A stretch of DNA of 64,000 bases from Rhodanobacter sp. PCA2 (GTDB taxonomy: Bacteria; Pseudomonadota; Gammaproteobacteria; Xanthomonadales; Rhodanobacteraceae), in the NCBI RefSeq assembly GCF_013620825.1, contig NZ_NJIC01000009.1, positions 241,866 through 305,865 on the forward strand. Direction: 5' to 3'. The stretch's first letter is position 1; each line of letters begins with the position of its first letter. Below, piece by piece: positions 20,601 through 28,936 of the stretch. A program made the translations under genes and the position numbers. A model generated the notes under the pieces. That model was not told the origin of the DNA and searched no databases. It worked only from the letters and a program-made list of their open reading frames with translations.

Positions 20601-20730
20601 CCAGGCTGTCCAGTCCGTCCACCAGGTTGCCGGCCGGAATGTCGATGCGGGCCGAGGCTTCCTGGGCGTGTGCCATCAAAGACAGCGCGCTGGCCAGCGC
20701 GAAGAACAGCGTGGTGCGTAGTGCGATCAT
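17671..20730 (-). CDS. TonB-dependent receptor with N-terminal STN signalling domain
   Basis: 1019 residues. After a signal peptide (cleavage near AHA), residues 25-100 form a secretin/TonB short N-terminal (STN) domain, the part that signals to a FecR-type regulator in FecA-like transducers. A Pro/Ala linker leads to the plug (AVTVTGSRIPRSEIEGPAPV; VDLRGLGPNHTLVLVNGRR; VEVLSGSASAVYGSDAISGVIN) and a 22-strand barrel ending in an aromatic C-terminus. The upstream genes encode the matching sigma and anti-sigma factors. The plug resembles the receptors of Xanthomonadales that import carbohydrates or peptides rather than siderophores, but the substrate is not readable from sequence. Confidence 0.93.
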   Translation of the reverse strand: MIALRTTLFFALASALSLMAHAQEASARIDIPAGNLVDGLDSLARQSGAQFLYRSDQLKGLSTTGVHGDMTPQAALALLLRGTGYTMQRDASGALVIVKQTAKPAAPATARPPAASTVPAPPVTRDLEAVTVTGSRIPRSEIEGPAPVIAITAQDIQQRGFASVPELMTSLTQNLGALDNNQYTSGFTVGAQAVDLRGLGPNHTLVLVNGRRIADYPQSYGGNSNFTDISNIPTSLIERVEVLSGSASAVYGSDAISGVINIILKKKADGTTIDYRAGATEHGGGGSQRLDITSGFSKGPFDAVFGLELIDQKPLWAYQRSYTDSRLDSPVAPSRNYPGQVWLRSNIDDDYLDPGKATCDALASYDKGTIIHGYRRNYGYYCGSYSDVGFGTLQNSRKMASFFGSATYHFNDHTDFYLDVLAGTSHQDSYSSPKAWFNCEPLNGDCADTPFYNTATGQVEQWGRRYFTIEEWGGFKRGMIRSINNTLSLNTGIRGTFGSDRAWTYEANFGHTQNTLEQKWPAIVAAKAQALYLGPSLGIDPDSGYKMYDAPVSRLYTPLTVDQFRSISQDSNDHDKARAENWSLTLTNTDLFKLPAGSVGFAGVAEYGTSYFGLKADPMSLDGSYYNLHNTDAVGSRSHAALGYEFNIPVFSQLTVTTAGRYDRYEYSDTRNGKFTYAFGFEYRPVQSLLLRGSFSTGFRAPDLSYLYAGMSGSGSSGTDYYQCRLANPEHGYDCVGDSDYDASYNGRSHGSTTLQNETSKSFTYGFVFAPTSNLDISVDYYRIKLKNEVEYQGSDDILRREADCRLGQTTGGAPVDGGSQYCQQIESQVVRNAPDASYNPNAVTSVLVLPINAAIDQTSGVDMNTRYRLGTSRAGSFDFNLGATYVIMHKTQLSADSPVENQLTDLYNYLIPRTKINASATWNFKDFTTTLYGARLGGIPNYVGTQRLGPTFMYNLTMGYRISPTINVSLTVDNLFDKRPPRDSTWTAWPYYYRAWFSPVGRAYFLNLSMKFGGRNGG

Positions 20731-20819
20731 GGTCTCCCCCGAGACGTTGTGGTGACGTCGTACTGACTGTCATGACGAACGAATCGTGAAAACCCCGCAC
20801 CCGCGACGCAAGTTGTTGC

Positions 20820-21851
20820 TCAACGGGCGTAGAGCAGCACCTGGTTGCCTTGTTGCACCGCTCGCACCGGAAAGGCAGCAGTGAGCAGGTTGACGAACGC
20901 CTGGGTGTTGGACCAGCGGAAATGGCCGCCCAGCGGCAGGTGGGCGATGGCCGGGTCGACCACCACGATCTTTCGCACGCTGTAGCGGTTCAATTCCATG
21001 ACCGCACTGGCCAGCGGCGTGTCGTGGAAGCTTACGTAGCCGTCACGCCAGTCCAGGTAGCGCTTCGCCTGTGCGAGTGGCAGCGAGCGCACCAGCAGGC
21101 CGTTGCCGTCAAGCTGCGCAACGCTGCCGGCAGGCAGCAACGTGGACAGGCTGCCCTTGCCGTCGGCTCCCGCCGGTTCGAGCCGCACCACGCCCTCGGT
21201 CACCACCACGCGCAATGCGTCGCCGTCGCGGCGCACCGCGAAACGGGTGCCTACCGCCACGACCTGACGCTTGCCCGCTTCCACCACGAACGGCTTGCCG
21301 GGGTTCTTGGCGACGTGGAAATACGCTTCGCCGCGTTCCAGGTCGATCTGGCGTCGGTTGCGCGTCCACGCGACGCGGATGCGGCTGTCGCTGCTCAAGG
21401 TCGCCTGCGAACCATCGCTCAGCGAAACCTCGCTGAGCTGGCCGACCGCCGTGTCGTATTGCACGACCGGTTCGATGCCGCCGCGCTGCCAGGACACGGT
21501 GCCAGCCACGGCCAGCACCGCCACCGCCGCGGCACCGGTGAGCCAACGCAGGAGCGGGCGGCGCCGGGTGTGGCGCCGGCGCGATACGGACGGTGCAGCC
21601 AGTTCCACCTCGTGCGGCTGTGCCCAGCGGCCGGGCGGAGGGACGCGGTCACCGGACAGGCCGGCGCCCAGCGCCTGCAGGCGGCCGGCTTCGCGCCACG
21701 CGGCTTCCAGGCGCAGGAACGCCACCTTGTGCGCCGTCGCATCGGCCAGCCACTCGTCCAGCGACGCCTCATCGGCCGCAGACCATCGCCCGCTGTCGCG
21801 GCGTGCCAGCCATGCGGCGGCGATGTGCTCAATCTGTCGGCTGCTGACCAT
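20820..21851 (-). CDS. FecR-family anti-sigma factor
   Basis: The start at 21851 (MVSSRQIEHIAAAWLARRDSGRW) gives 343 residues; upstream in-frame ATGs are less like the family. Residues 1-80 are the cytoplasmic sigma-binding domain with FLRLEAAWREAGRL. One membrane helix lies near 105-120 (LTGAAAVAVLAVAGTVSW). The periplasmic FecR domain (YDTAVGQLSEVSLSDGSQATL) follows, then a C-terminal secretin-like domain that meets the STN domain of the receptor. The gene overlaps the sigma gene by 23 bases, so the two are probably produced in a fixed ratio. Confidence 0.92.
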   Translation of the reverse strand: MVSSRQIEHIAAAWLARRDSGRWSAADEASLDEWLADATAHKVAFLRLEAAWREAGRLQALGAGLSGDRVPPPGRWAQPHEVELAAPSVSRRRHTRRRPLLRWLTGAAAVAVLAVAGTVSWQRGGIEPVVQYDTAVGQLSEVSLSDGSQATLSSDSRIRVAWTRNRRQIDLERGEAYFHVAKNPGKPFVVEAGKRQVVAVGTRFAVRRDGDALRVVVTEGVVRLEPAGADGKGSLSTLLPAGSVAQLDGNGLLVRSLPLAQAKRYLDWRDGYVSFHDTPLASAVMELNRYSVRKIVVVDPAIAHLPLGGHFRWSNTQAFVNLLTAAFPVRAVQQGNQVLLYAR

Positions 21852-22428
21852 GGACTGCTTCGTTCGGCAATGAGGCATGTTGCTGCGGCGCAGCGCGGTG
21901 GCCGACACCCTCGCCGTAGAAGTGGTCGGCGATCAGCCTGACTCCCTTGGCGACCTGTTTCTCCACCGTTTTCTCGGTAATTCTGAGTTGTTCGGCCACG
22001 GCCTTCTGCGGCAGTTCCTGCACCTTGCGCATCCAGACCACCTCGCGACAGCGCGCCGGCAACTGGTCGAAGGCATCGGCAAGCCGTTTGAGGATCTGCC
22101 GCCCGTCCAGCCGGCGTTCCGGCGAGATCTCATCGATCAAGACGTTCAGGGCGTCGATATCCCCCACGGCGTCGATGGCCACCACGCGGCTGCGACGCAG
22201 CCGATCGGTGACCAGATGGCGTGCGGTGGAGAACAGGAAGGCCTTGGGCTGCGTCGGCAGGTTCTTGCCCGCTGCCTCGTAGACGCGCACATAGACTTCC
22301 TGGCGCAGGTCGTGGACGTCGTCGCGCTGCAGGCAGATGCGCTGCAACAACCGCGTCAGGGCGGCTTCGTGCACCACGATCTCGCGGATGAACCAGGCGT
22401 CGAGGGTATCGTCCATGCCATCGACCAT
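21829..22428 (-). CDS. ECF RNA polymerase sigma factor, FecI type
   Basis: 199 residues. Region 2 is visible as DDVHDLRQEVYVRVYEAAG and KAFLFSTARHLVTDRLRR; region 4 as LPARCREVVWMRKVQELPQKAVAEQL with the helix-turn-helix ending ITEKTVEKQVAKG. Region 3 is missing, as in all ECF sigma factors. With the FecR-type gene and an STN-bearing receptor downstream this makes a complete cell-surface signalling set. It should direct polymerase to its own operon, and perhaps to the divergent hydrolase gene, when the receptor binds its ligand. Confidence 0.93.
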   Translation of the reverse strand: MVDGMDDTLDAWFIREIVVHEAALTRLLQRICLQRDDVHDLRQEVYVRVYEAAGKNLPTQPKAFLFSTARHLVTDRLRRSRVVAIDAVGDIDALNVLIDEISPERRLDGRQILKRLADAFDQLPARCREVVWMRKVQELPQKAVAEQLRITEKTVEKQVAKGVRLIADHFYGEGVGHRAAPQQHASLPNEAVHGQQPTD

Positions 22429-22575
22429 AACGGCATTTCACAGGCCTGGGTATGTGCCATCGGCGTTCGCCGCAGACGTGGGGGATGCGGGTGCGCCAAT
22501 CGTCTCGGTACGGAATGGGGCCGGTCGCCAGGGAGTGCGGGGCCGGCAAGTCGCCGCTCTGTCGCAGGAATCGCC
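22429..22575. promoter_or_regulatory. Divergent intergenic region between sigma factor and hydrolase genes
   Basis: 147 bases separate the two opposed start codons, so promoters for both transcription units must lie here or inside the genes. I see no clear sigma-70 hexamers. Which elements the FecI-like sigma factor would use cannot be decided by eye. Confidence 0.4.
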
Positions 22576-24579
22576 ATGTCCTCCATTCGACTGTCGTTGC
22601 GCCTCTGTTCCGCCATGCTGCTGGCGATGATGGCTGTTGCGCCGTTCCACGTGCGCGCCGCGTTGTCGCCGCACGGCAACGGTTACGCGTACTACGCCAT
22701 CGGCGACGTACACGCGCCCACCCCGGGCAAGGTGGAACCGGGCGCCATGCTGATGGGCGGCGGCGAGTGGGTGGACAAGGCGTTCACCTGGCTGTCGGCC
22801 CGCGGGGGGCATGGCCACGCACTGATCCTGCGTGCCTCCGGTGCACAGGATCTCCAGGAAGACTGGTATCGCCGCGTCGGCGGCGTCGCCTCGGTGGAAA
22901 CGCTGGTATTCAGTTCGCGTGCGGCGGCCAGCGATCCGGACGTGCTGGCGCTGGTGAAGCGTGCAGATGTCATCTTCCTCGCGGGAGGCGACCAGTCCAA
23001 CTACGTGCGCTACTGGAAAGATGCGCCGCTGCAGGAAGCCCTGAATGCGCACGTGCATGCGGGCAAACCCATCGGTGGAAGCAGTGCGGGTCTGGCCGTG
23101 CTGGGGGCGCACGTCTATGGTGCGATGGACGGGGGCAGCCTGGAATCGAAGCAGGCGCTGGCTGACCCGTTCGGGGCGCCGGTGACCATCGTCGAGGACT
23201 TTCTGCGCCTTCCGTTCCTTGGCCATGTCGTCACCGACACCCATTTCTCGGCACGGAATCGCCTCGGGCGTCTGGTGGCGCTTCTGGCGCGCGAACGCAG
23301 CGAGGGCGATCCAGCGGCGATCGGCATCGGCGTGGACGAGCGCACCGCGCTGTGCATCGATGGCCTCGGCCGGGGACAGGTGTTCACTGCGCGCAACGGC
23401 TTTGCCTGGCTGGTCGTTCCTGGCGGCAAGCCTGAGCGCGCAAGCGCCGGACAGCCGCTGACGTACCGGAATCTGCGCATCGTGGGCGTGGGCCCGCAAA
23501 GTCGCGTCGATGCGAACGGCTGGCAGGTGGACAAGGCCGCCTTCCGGGCGATCGCCGACGTCGAGCAGGGCACGCTGCGCCTGCATGGCGAACAGCCCGT
23601 CGTGCTGGCCGTTCACGGCGGGGCCGGCGTGGACAGGGCGAGCATGACGCCAGCCGACGAAGCGCGGGCGCGCGCTGCGCTGGAGCTTGCACTGCGTCGC
23701 GGATACGAACAGCTGAAGCAGGGGCATCCGTCGATGGATGCAGTCACCGCCGCGATCACCACGCTGGAGGACGATCCCATGTTCAACGCCGGGCGTGGAG
23801 CCGTGTTCACCCACGACGGGCGCAATGAGCTCGATGCCTCGGTGATGGACGGCGCCACTCTGGCTGCCGGTGCCGTGGCGGGCGTGCACCGGGTGAAGAA
23901 TCCGGTGCTGCTGGCCCGCGCGGTAATGGAGCATTCGTCGCACGTCATGCTGGTCGGCGATGGTGCGGAGCAGTTCGCGGCGGAGGTGGGCGTGACATTG
24001 GTTGAGCCGTCCTACTTCCGCACGGAGCGCCGCTGGCAGGAGCTGCAGAAGGCGCTCGAGGCGGATGGCAAGCAGGCGAGTGCTGCGCGCGAAGGCGCGC
24101 GGCACTTCGGCACGGTGGGGGCGGTCGCGCGCGACAGCATGGGACGACTCGCCGCGGGCACGTCCACCGGTGGCATGACCGACAAGCGTTACGGTCGGGT
24201 GGGCGATTCCCCGGTGATCGGCGCGGGTACCTATGCGGATGCCGGCTGCGCGGTGTCCGGCACCGGCTGGGGCGAGTACTACCTGCGCGTCAGCGCCGCC
24301 CGGGACATCTGCATGCGCATGGGGCGTGAGGGCGAATCGGCCGCCCGGGCCGGGCGCGCGGTGATCGAGGACGAGATTCCCGGCATGGGCGGCGATGGCG
24401 GCGCCATCGTGCTGGGCGGCAACGGCGAAGTGGCGCTGCCGTTCAACACCGAGGGCATGTACCGTGGCTGGATTGGCGCCGACGGCGTGCCGCACGTGGC
24501 GATCTATCGCGACGATACGCTCACCATGCCGGCGTCGGCGGGAAACGGGGGCGTCCGGGGCGATGACGGCGGGGCATAA
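22576..24579 (+). CDS. Secreted bifunctional cyanophycinase-like S51 hydrolase / isoaspartyl peptidase
   Basis: The ATG at 22576 has AGGA eight bases upstream and starts a signal peptide cut near residue 28; the protein has 667 residues. Residues 30-330 form an S51 peptidase. The nucleophile is Ser170 in IGGSSAGLAV, His223 lies in VTDTHFSARNRLGRL and Glu255 in GIGVDERTAL, matching the cyanophycinase triad. Residues 342-660 form an N-terminal-nucleophile isoaspartyl peptidase/asparaginase, with AVHGGAGV, NAGRGAVFTHDGRNELDASV and the self-cleavage site GTVGAV (Thr513), plus STGGMTDKRYGRVGDSP. Known cyanophycinases release beta-Asp-Arg and isoaspartyl peptidases split it, so the fusion could do both steps. 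The exact substrate is inferred. Confidence 0.88.
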   Translation: MSSIRLSLRLCSAMLLAMMAVAPFHVRAALSPHGNGYAYYAIGDVHAPTPGKVEPGAMLMGGGEWVDKAFTWLSARGGHGHALILRASGAQDLQEDWYRRVGGVASVETLVFSSRAAASDPDVLALVKRADVIFLAGGDQSNYVRYWKDAPLQEALNAHVHAGKPIGGSSAGLAVLGAHVYGAMDGGSLESKQALADPFGAPVTIVEDFLRLPFLGHVVTDTHFSARNRLGRLVALLARERSEGDPAAIGIGVDERTALCIDGLGRGQVFTARNGFAWLVVPGGKPERASAGQPLTYRNLRIVGVGPQSRVDANGWQVDKAAFRAIADVEQGTLRLHGEQPVVLAVHGGAGVDRASMTPADEARARAALELALRRGYEQLKQGHPSMDAVTAAITTLEDDPMFNAGRGAVFTHDGRNELDASVMDGATLAAGAVAGVHRVKNPVLLARAVMEHSSHVMLVGDGAEQFAAEVGVTLVEPSYFRTERRWQELQKALEADGKQASAAREGARHFGTVGAVARDSMGRLAAGTSTGGMTDKRYGRVGDSPVIGAGTYADAGCAVSGTGWGEYYLRVSAARDICMRMGREGESAARAGRAVIEDEIPGMGGDGGAIVLGGNGEVALPFNTEGMYRGWIGADGVPHVAIYRDDTLTMPASAGNGGVRGDDGGA

Positions 24580-24613
24580 TGCGGGCTGATCCCGCGTCCG
24601 GAGCCAGTCGCGC

Positions 24614-25114
24614 ATGCCAGGCCAGCAGCACGAGGTGAATTTCCGTTTCCTTGCCCAGCCCACCGACGTCAATTTCGGCGGCAAGGTGCACGGCGGCATG
24701 GTGATGAAGTGGATAGACCAGACCGGCTACGCCTGTGCGGTGGCGTGGAGCGGGGCGTACTGCGTCACCGCGTCAGTAAGCGGCATCCAGTTCGTGGCGC
24801 CGATCCTGATCGGCGACCTGGTCACGGTGCAGGCGCGGCTGATCCATACCGGCACCACCAGCATGCACATGGCGGTGGACGTGCTGGCCAGCGACCTGCG
24901 CAAGGACGAGCGGCGCCTGGCGACCAGTTGCGTGATGGTGTTCGTGGCGCTGGACGCCCCGGACGGCAAGCCCACCCCGGTGCCGCACTGGGAGCCGCGC
25001 GACGACGGCGAACGCCAGTTGCAGGCGCATGCGCGCCGGCTGCAGGCGCTGTCGCGCGAGATGGGCCAGCTGGTCGACCTGCGCGCGGACGAAAACCGGC
25101 GGAATCCGGCCTGA
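24614..25114 (+). CDS. Acyl-CoA thioesterase, hotdog fold (YciA-like)
   Basis: 166 residues. The hotdog core is visible as NFGGKVHGGMVMKWIDQTGY, where the Gly-rich helix start and the Asp are the catalytic region of YciA/acyl-CoA thioesterase II-type proteins, followed by SVSGIQFVAPILIGDLVTVQARL. A charged C-terminal helix (residues 130-166) is an extension. The enzyme hydrolyses acyl-CoA to free acid and CoA in the cytoplasm; chain-length preference is not visible. It starts 34 bases after the bifunctional hydrolase gene on the same strand, but no functional link is obvious. Confidence 0.88.
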   Translation: MPGQQHEVNFRFLAQPTDVNFGGKVHGGMVMKWIDQTGYACAVAWSGAYCVTASVSGIQFVAPILIGDLVTVQARLIHTGTTSMHMAVDVLASDLRKDERRLATSCVMVFVALDAPDGKPTPVPHWEPRDDGERQLQAHARRLQALSREMGQLVDLRADENRRNPA

Positions 25115-25139
25115 AATCCCAGTGCGGGGCATGCCTGCA

Positions 25140-25157
25140 GGGTGCCGGAAGGCACCC
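25140..25157 (+). terminator. Hairpin after the thioesterase gene
   Basis: GGGTGCC and GGCACCC form a perfect 7-bp stem closed by a GGAA loop, 26 bases after the thioesterase stop and just before the tRNATyr promoter. There is no T-run, so it may be a weak or factor-assisted terminator. Confidence 0.45.
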
Positions 25158-25164
25158 GAAGGTG

Positions 25165-25193
25165 TTGACAGTCAGCGGGGCGATCCACACAAT
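25165..25193 (+). promoter_or_regulatory. Promoter of the tRNATyr-tRNAGly-tRNAThr-tuf unit
   Basis: A perfect -35 hexamer TTGACA (25165-25170) is followed 17 bases later by CACAAT (25188-25193), which matches the -10 consensus at four of six positions. The expected start is about 25200, eight bases before tRNATyr. The hexamer quality fits a highly expressed stable-RNA operon. Confidence 0.75.
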
Positions 25194-25207
25194 ACGCGTT
25201 CTTTGTT

Positions 25208-25293
25208 GGAGGGATACCCAAGCGGCCAACGGGGGCAGACTGTAAATCTGCTGGCTTACGCCTTCGGTGGTTCGAATCCACCTCCCTCCACCA
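25208..25293 (+). tRNA. tRNA-Tyr (GTA)
   Basis: The 86-base class II tRNA has a long variable arm. The acceptor GGAGGGA pairs with TCCCTCC, the anticodon loop CTGTAAA gives GTA, the T arm holds GGTTCGAATCC, and CCA is encoded. It is the first RNA of the tRNA-tuf transcript. Confidence 0.96.
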
Positions 25294-25328
25294 GTCGATT
25301 CCGCGAAAGTCTGCGGGTGGGCTGGTCC

Positions 25329-25353
25329 GCCGGAACGATTCGGTCGTTCCGGC
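25329..25353 (+). other. 10-bp hairpin between tRNATyr and tRNAGly
   Basis: GCCGGAACGA and TCGTTCCGGC form a perfect stem with a five-base loop in the spacer between two tRNAs. It probably isolates the tRNA folds or serves as an RNase processing site in the polycistronic precursor. Confidence 0.6.
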
Positions 25354-25370
25354 AACGGGCTCCACGCAGG

Positions 25371-25444
<74 letters not shown>

Positions 25445-25581
25445 TTGCGCTGCCCCGGGTCGCCTTCCATGGCGACGGCAAGCGACAGGCCCGCCACCCG
25501 GCGGGGCTTGTCGAAAATTTGAAGCGTCCTGCATGGAGGCAGGTCCGCTCTTCGCCGTCACGGAGGATGGCCGAAAGTCAC

Positions 25582-25657
<76 letters not shown>

Positions 25658-25723
25658 TCATCTGCAGGTCTCGCCCGCACCGGGCGGTTGCTTTCTCTCT
25701 CTGACTCACCGGGATTCAGGCGT

Positions 25724-26914
<1,191 letters not shown>

Positions 26915-26924
26915 GCAACAAAGC

Positions 26925-27013
26925 GGGGATTCGGGAGGCGGGATTCGGCATTCGGAAGGGCATGCTCTTTCGCATTGACCGGGTCCCGCATCGCGGGTCC
27001 CCAATCCCGTTTT
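26925..27013. repeat. GATTCGGGA-type repeat, copy 3 (after tuf copy 1)
   Basis: The left end reads GGGGATTCGGGAGGCGGGAT and the right end GGGTCCCCAATCCCGTTTT, again an imperfect inverted pair around about 60 bases. The first 34 bases after the stop codon are the same as after tuf copy 2; the sequences diverge from there. The right end runs into T's and may also terminate tuf transcription. Confidence 0.6.
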
Positions 27014-27016
27014 AGT

Positions 27017-27092
<76 letters not shown>

Positions 27093-27173
27093 TCTTTCCG
27101 AGGATAGACGACGGATGGTGGCGTGCCGGACGCTTTATGCCATCCGGCGGCCGACGACATCCGCAGGCAGCGC

Positions 27174-27563
27174 ATGAATACCAAGGCAGAACAGCCCAAG
27201 GGCACGACCGCCGGCGATATCGGCAAGCTGGTGCTGGCCGCCGTGATCCTGGTGGCCGGCATCGTGGCGTATTCGTGGTTCGGCAACGACACGCGGGTGC
27301 CGCCGGTGGCGCGCCTGCTGGGCGTGCTGGCGGCGCTGGTGATCGCGCTGGCGATCGCCGCGTTCACCGCGCTGGGGCGCCGCGTGCGCCACTTCCTCGC
27401 CGAATCGCAGTTCGAAATGCGCAAGGTGGTCTGGCCGACTCGCGACGAGACGATCAAGACCACGGGCATCATCATTCTGGTGGTCATCATCCTGTCGCTG
27501 CTGCTGGGCCTGATCGACCTTCTTCTCAAGTCGGTCATTCTGGACTGGCTGCTCAAGCTGTGA
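27174..27563 (+). CDS. secE: Preprotein translocase subunit SecE
   Basis: 129 residues with three transmembrane segments (about 18-36, 46-66 and 98-122), the long proteobacterial form. The conserved cytoplasmic stretch [18 protein letters not shown] before the last helix is the SecE signature that clamps SecY. Start at ATG 27174 ([10 protein letters not shown]). It is followed after 10 bases by nusG, the invariant secE-nusG pair. Confidence 0.95.
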   Translation: MNTKAEQPKGTTAGDIGKLVLAAVILVAGIVAYSWFGNDTRVPPVARLLGVLAALVIALAIAAFTALGRRVRHFLAESQFEMRKVVWPTRDETIKTTGIIILVVIILSLLLGLIDLLLKSVILDWLLKL

Positions 27564-27573
27564 GGTCAAAGCC

Positions 27574-28134
27574 GTGAGCAAGCGTTGGTATGTGGTGCAC
27601 GCCTATTCGGGCTTTGAGAACCAGGTGAAGCGGGCGCTGTCCGAGCGCATCCTGCGCGCCGGGATGGAAGAGAAGTTCGGCGAAGTGCTGGTGCCGACCG
27701 AGGAAGTGATCGAGATGCGCGGCGGCCAGAAGCGCCGCAGCGACCGCAAGTTCTTCCCCGGCTACGTGCTGGTGCAGATCGAGACCAACACCGAGGGCAA
27801 GGCGCCGCGCATCGACGACGAGTGCTGGCACCTGGTCAAGGAAACGCCCAAGGTGATGGGCTTCATCGGCGGCACCGCCGACCGTCCGCTGCCGATCCGC
27901 GACAGCGAGGCCGACACCATCCTCAGCCGTGTGCGCGAAGGCGTGGAAAAGCCCAAGCCCAAGGTGCTGTTCGAGCCGGGCGAGATGGTGCGCGTCACCG
28001 ACGGCCCGTTCAACGACTTCAACGGCGTGGTCGAGGAAGTCAACTACGAGAAGAGCCGCCTGCGCGTGGCGGTGCTGATCTTCGGCCGCTCCACTCCTGT
28101 CGAACTGGAGTTCGGGCAGGTCGAGAAGGCCTGA
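27574..28134 (+). CDS. nusG: Transcription termination/antitermination factor NusG
   Basis: 186 residues starting with GTG ([21 protein letters not shown]). The NGN domain contains [20 protein letters not shown]. The KOW motif [35 protein letters not shown], here split by its position near residues 130-165, ends the protein. NusG rides on RNA polymerase, reduces pausing, and couples to Rho or to ribosomal S10. It closes the secE-nusG unit; the 370-base gap that follows holds repeats and the rplK promoter. Confidence 0.97.
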   Translation: MSKRWYVVHAYSGFENQVKRALSERILRAGMEEKFGEVLVPTEEVIEMRGGQKRRSDRKFFPGYVLVQIETNTEGKAPRIDDECWHLVKETPKVMGFIGGTADRPLPIRDSEADTILSRVREGVEKPKPKVLFEPGEMVRVTDGPFNDFNGVVEEVNYEKSRLRVAVLIFGRSTPVELEFGQVEKA

Positions 28135-28182
28135 TCCGGCCGGAACATTGGGGCGAAGCGGTATTGCACCGCACGTCCGCCT

Positions 28183-28325
28183 CCTCTCCCCTTTGGGGAG
28201 AGGATTGAGGTGAGGGGCCGGGGCTTGCGCGAAGATTGATTCAGTGCGCACCTTGGTCTGGCGTCAAGGCCAGTCCAGCCCCTCATCCGGCCCTTCGGGC
28301 CACCTTCTCCCCGGAGGGGAGAAGG
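28183..28325. repeat. MITE-like palindromic element upstream of rplK
   Basis: The left hairpin is CCTCTCCCC/GGGGAGAGG (28183-28203) and the right hairpin CCTTCTCCCC/GGGGAGAAGG (28303-28325). Between them GAGGTGAGGGGC and GCCCCTCATC are complementary, so the whole 143 bases can fold into one structure. This spelling matches the CTCTCCCC-type intergenic repeats common in gammaproteobacteria with high GC. It fills most of the nusG-rplK gap. Confidence 0.65.
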
Positions 28326-28340
28326 GTTTCGGCATGGGGC

Positions 28341-28369
28341 TTGCTTGGAGGTTGGTCAATCTTTATACT
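28341..28369 (+). promoter_or_regulatory. Likely promoter of rplKA
   Basis: TTGCTT (28341-28346) and TATACT (28364-28369) are 17 bases apart. The -10 hexamer is strong and the predicted start is about 28376, leaving a leader of about 130 bases before rplK. Confidence 0.65.
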
Positions 28370-28380
28370 GCACGGTTCCC

Positions 28381-28439
28381 GCCGGGGTCTTTCGACCCGG
28401 CGTGTCCGTGTTTCAGGAATCCGCGGGACTGCGGATTCC
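28381..28439 (+). promoter_or_regulatory. Structured leader of the L11-L1 mRNA
   Basis: Two hairpins follow each other: GCCGGGGTC/GACCCGGC with one bulge (28381-28401), and the perfect 9-bp stem GGAATCCGC/GCGGATTCC (28416-28439). In other proteobacteria L1 represses its own operon by binding a leader structure. Whether either stem is that site is inference. Confidence 0.45.
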
Positions 28440-28504
28440 CCTCTCAACCAGGGAAGTTGCACGGCGAGGAGCCGCAAGGCGCCTGAACTCGCGAGGAAAA
28501 TCCA

Positions 28505-28933
28505 ATGGCAAAGAAAGTAGTTGGCTACATCAAGCTGCAGGTCAAGGCCGGTCAGGCCAACCCCAGCCCGCCGGTCGGTCCGGCGCTGGGTCAGCGCGGC
28601 CTGAACATCATGGAATTCTGCAAGGCGTTCAATGCCGCCACGCAGAAGATGGAGCCGGGTCTGCCGATCCCGGTGATCATCACCGCGTACTCCGACCGCA
28701 GCTTCACCTTCATCACCAAGACCCCGCCGGCCACGATCCTGATCAAGAAGGCCACGGGCGTCGCCAAGGGTTCGTCGAAGCCGAACACCGACAAGGTCGG
28801 CAAGATCACCCGCAAGCAGCTCGAAGACGTCGCCAAGCAGAAGGAGCCGGATCTCACGGCTGCCGATCTGGACGCCGCGGTGCGCACCATTGCCGGTAGC
28901 GCGCGCAGCATGGGCCTGGTGGTGGAGGGTTAA
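28505..28933 (+). CDS. rplK: 50S ribosomal protein L11
   Basis: 142 residues. The N-terminal domain [20 protein letters not shown] has the prolines that thiostrepton-type antibiotics contact in the L11-23S rRNA GTPase centre. The C-terminal RNA-binding domain ends [10 protein letters not shown]11 also activates RelA. It is three bases from rplA and shares its ribosome-binding arrangement. Start ATG 28505 follows GAGGAAAATCC. Confidence 0.97.
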   Translation: MAKKVVGYIKLQVKAGQANPSPPVGPALGQRGLNIMEFCKAFNAATQKMEPGLPIPVIITAYSDRSFTFITKTPPATILIKKATGVAKGSSKPNTDKVGKITRKQLEDVAKQKEPDLTAADLDAAVRTIAGSARSMGLVVEG

Positions 28934-28936
28934 GAC

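Noticed and set aside
20731-20819. FecI-dependent promoter before the TonB receptor gene
   Set aside because: The 89-base gap is a plausible place, but I could not find a sequence matching a known FecI-type -35/-10 pair well enough to call.
21877-22575. N-terminal extension of the bifunctional hydrolase back to 21877
   Set aside because: The frame is open but runs antisense to the sigma factor gene; a signal peptide and ribosome-binding site define the start at 22576.
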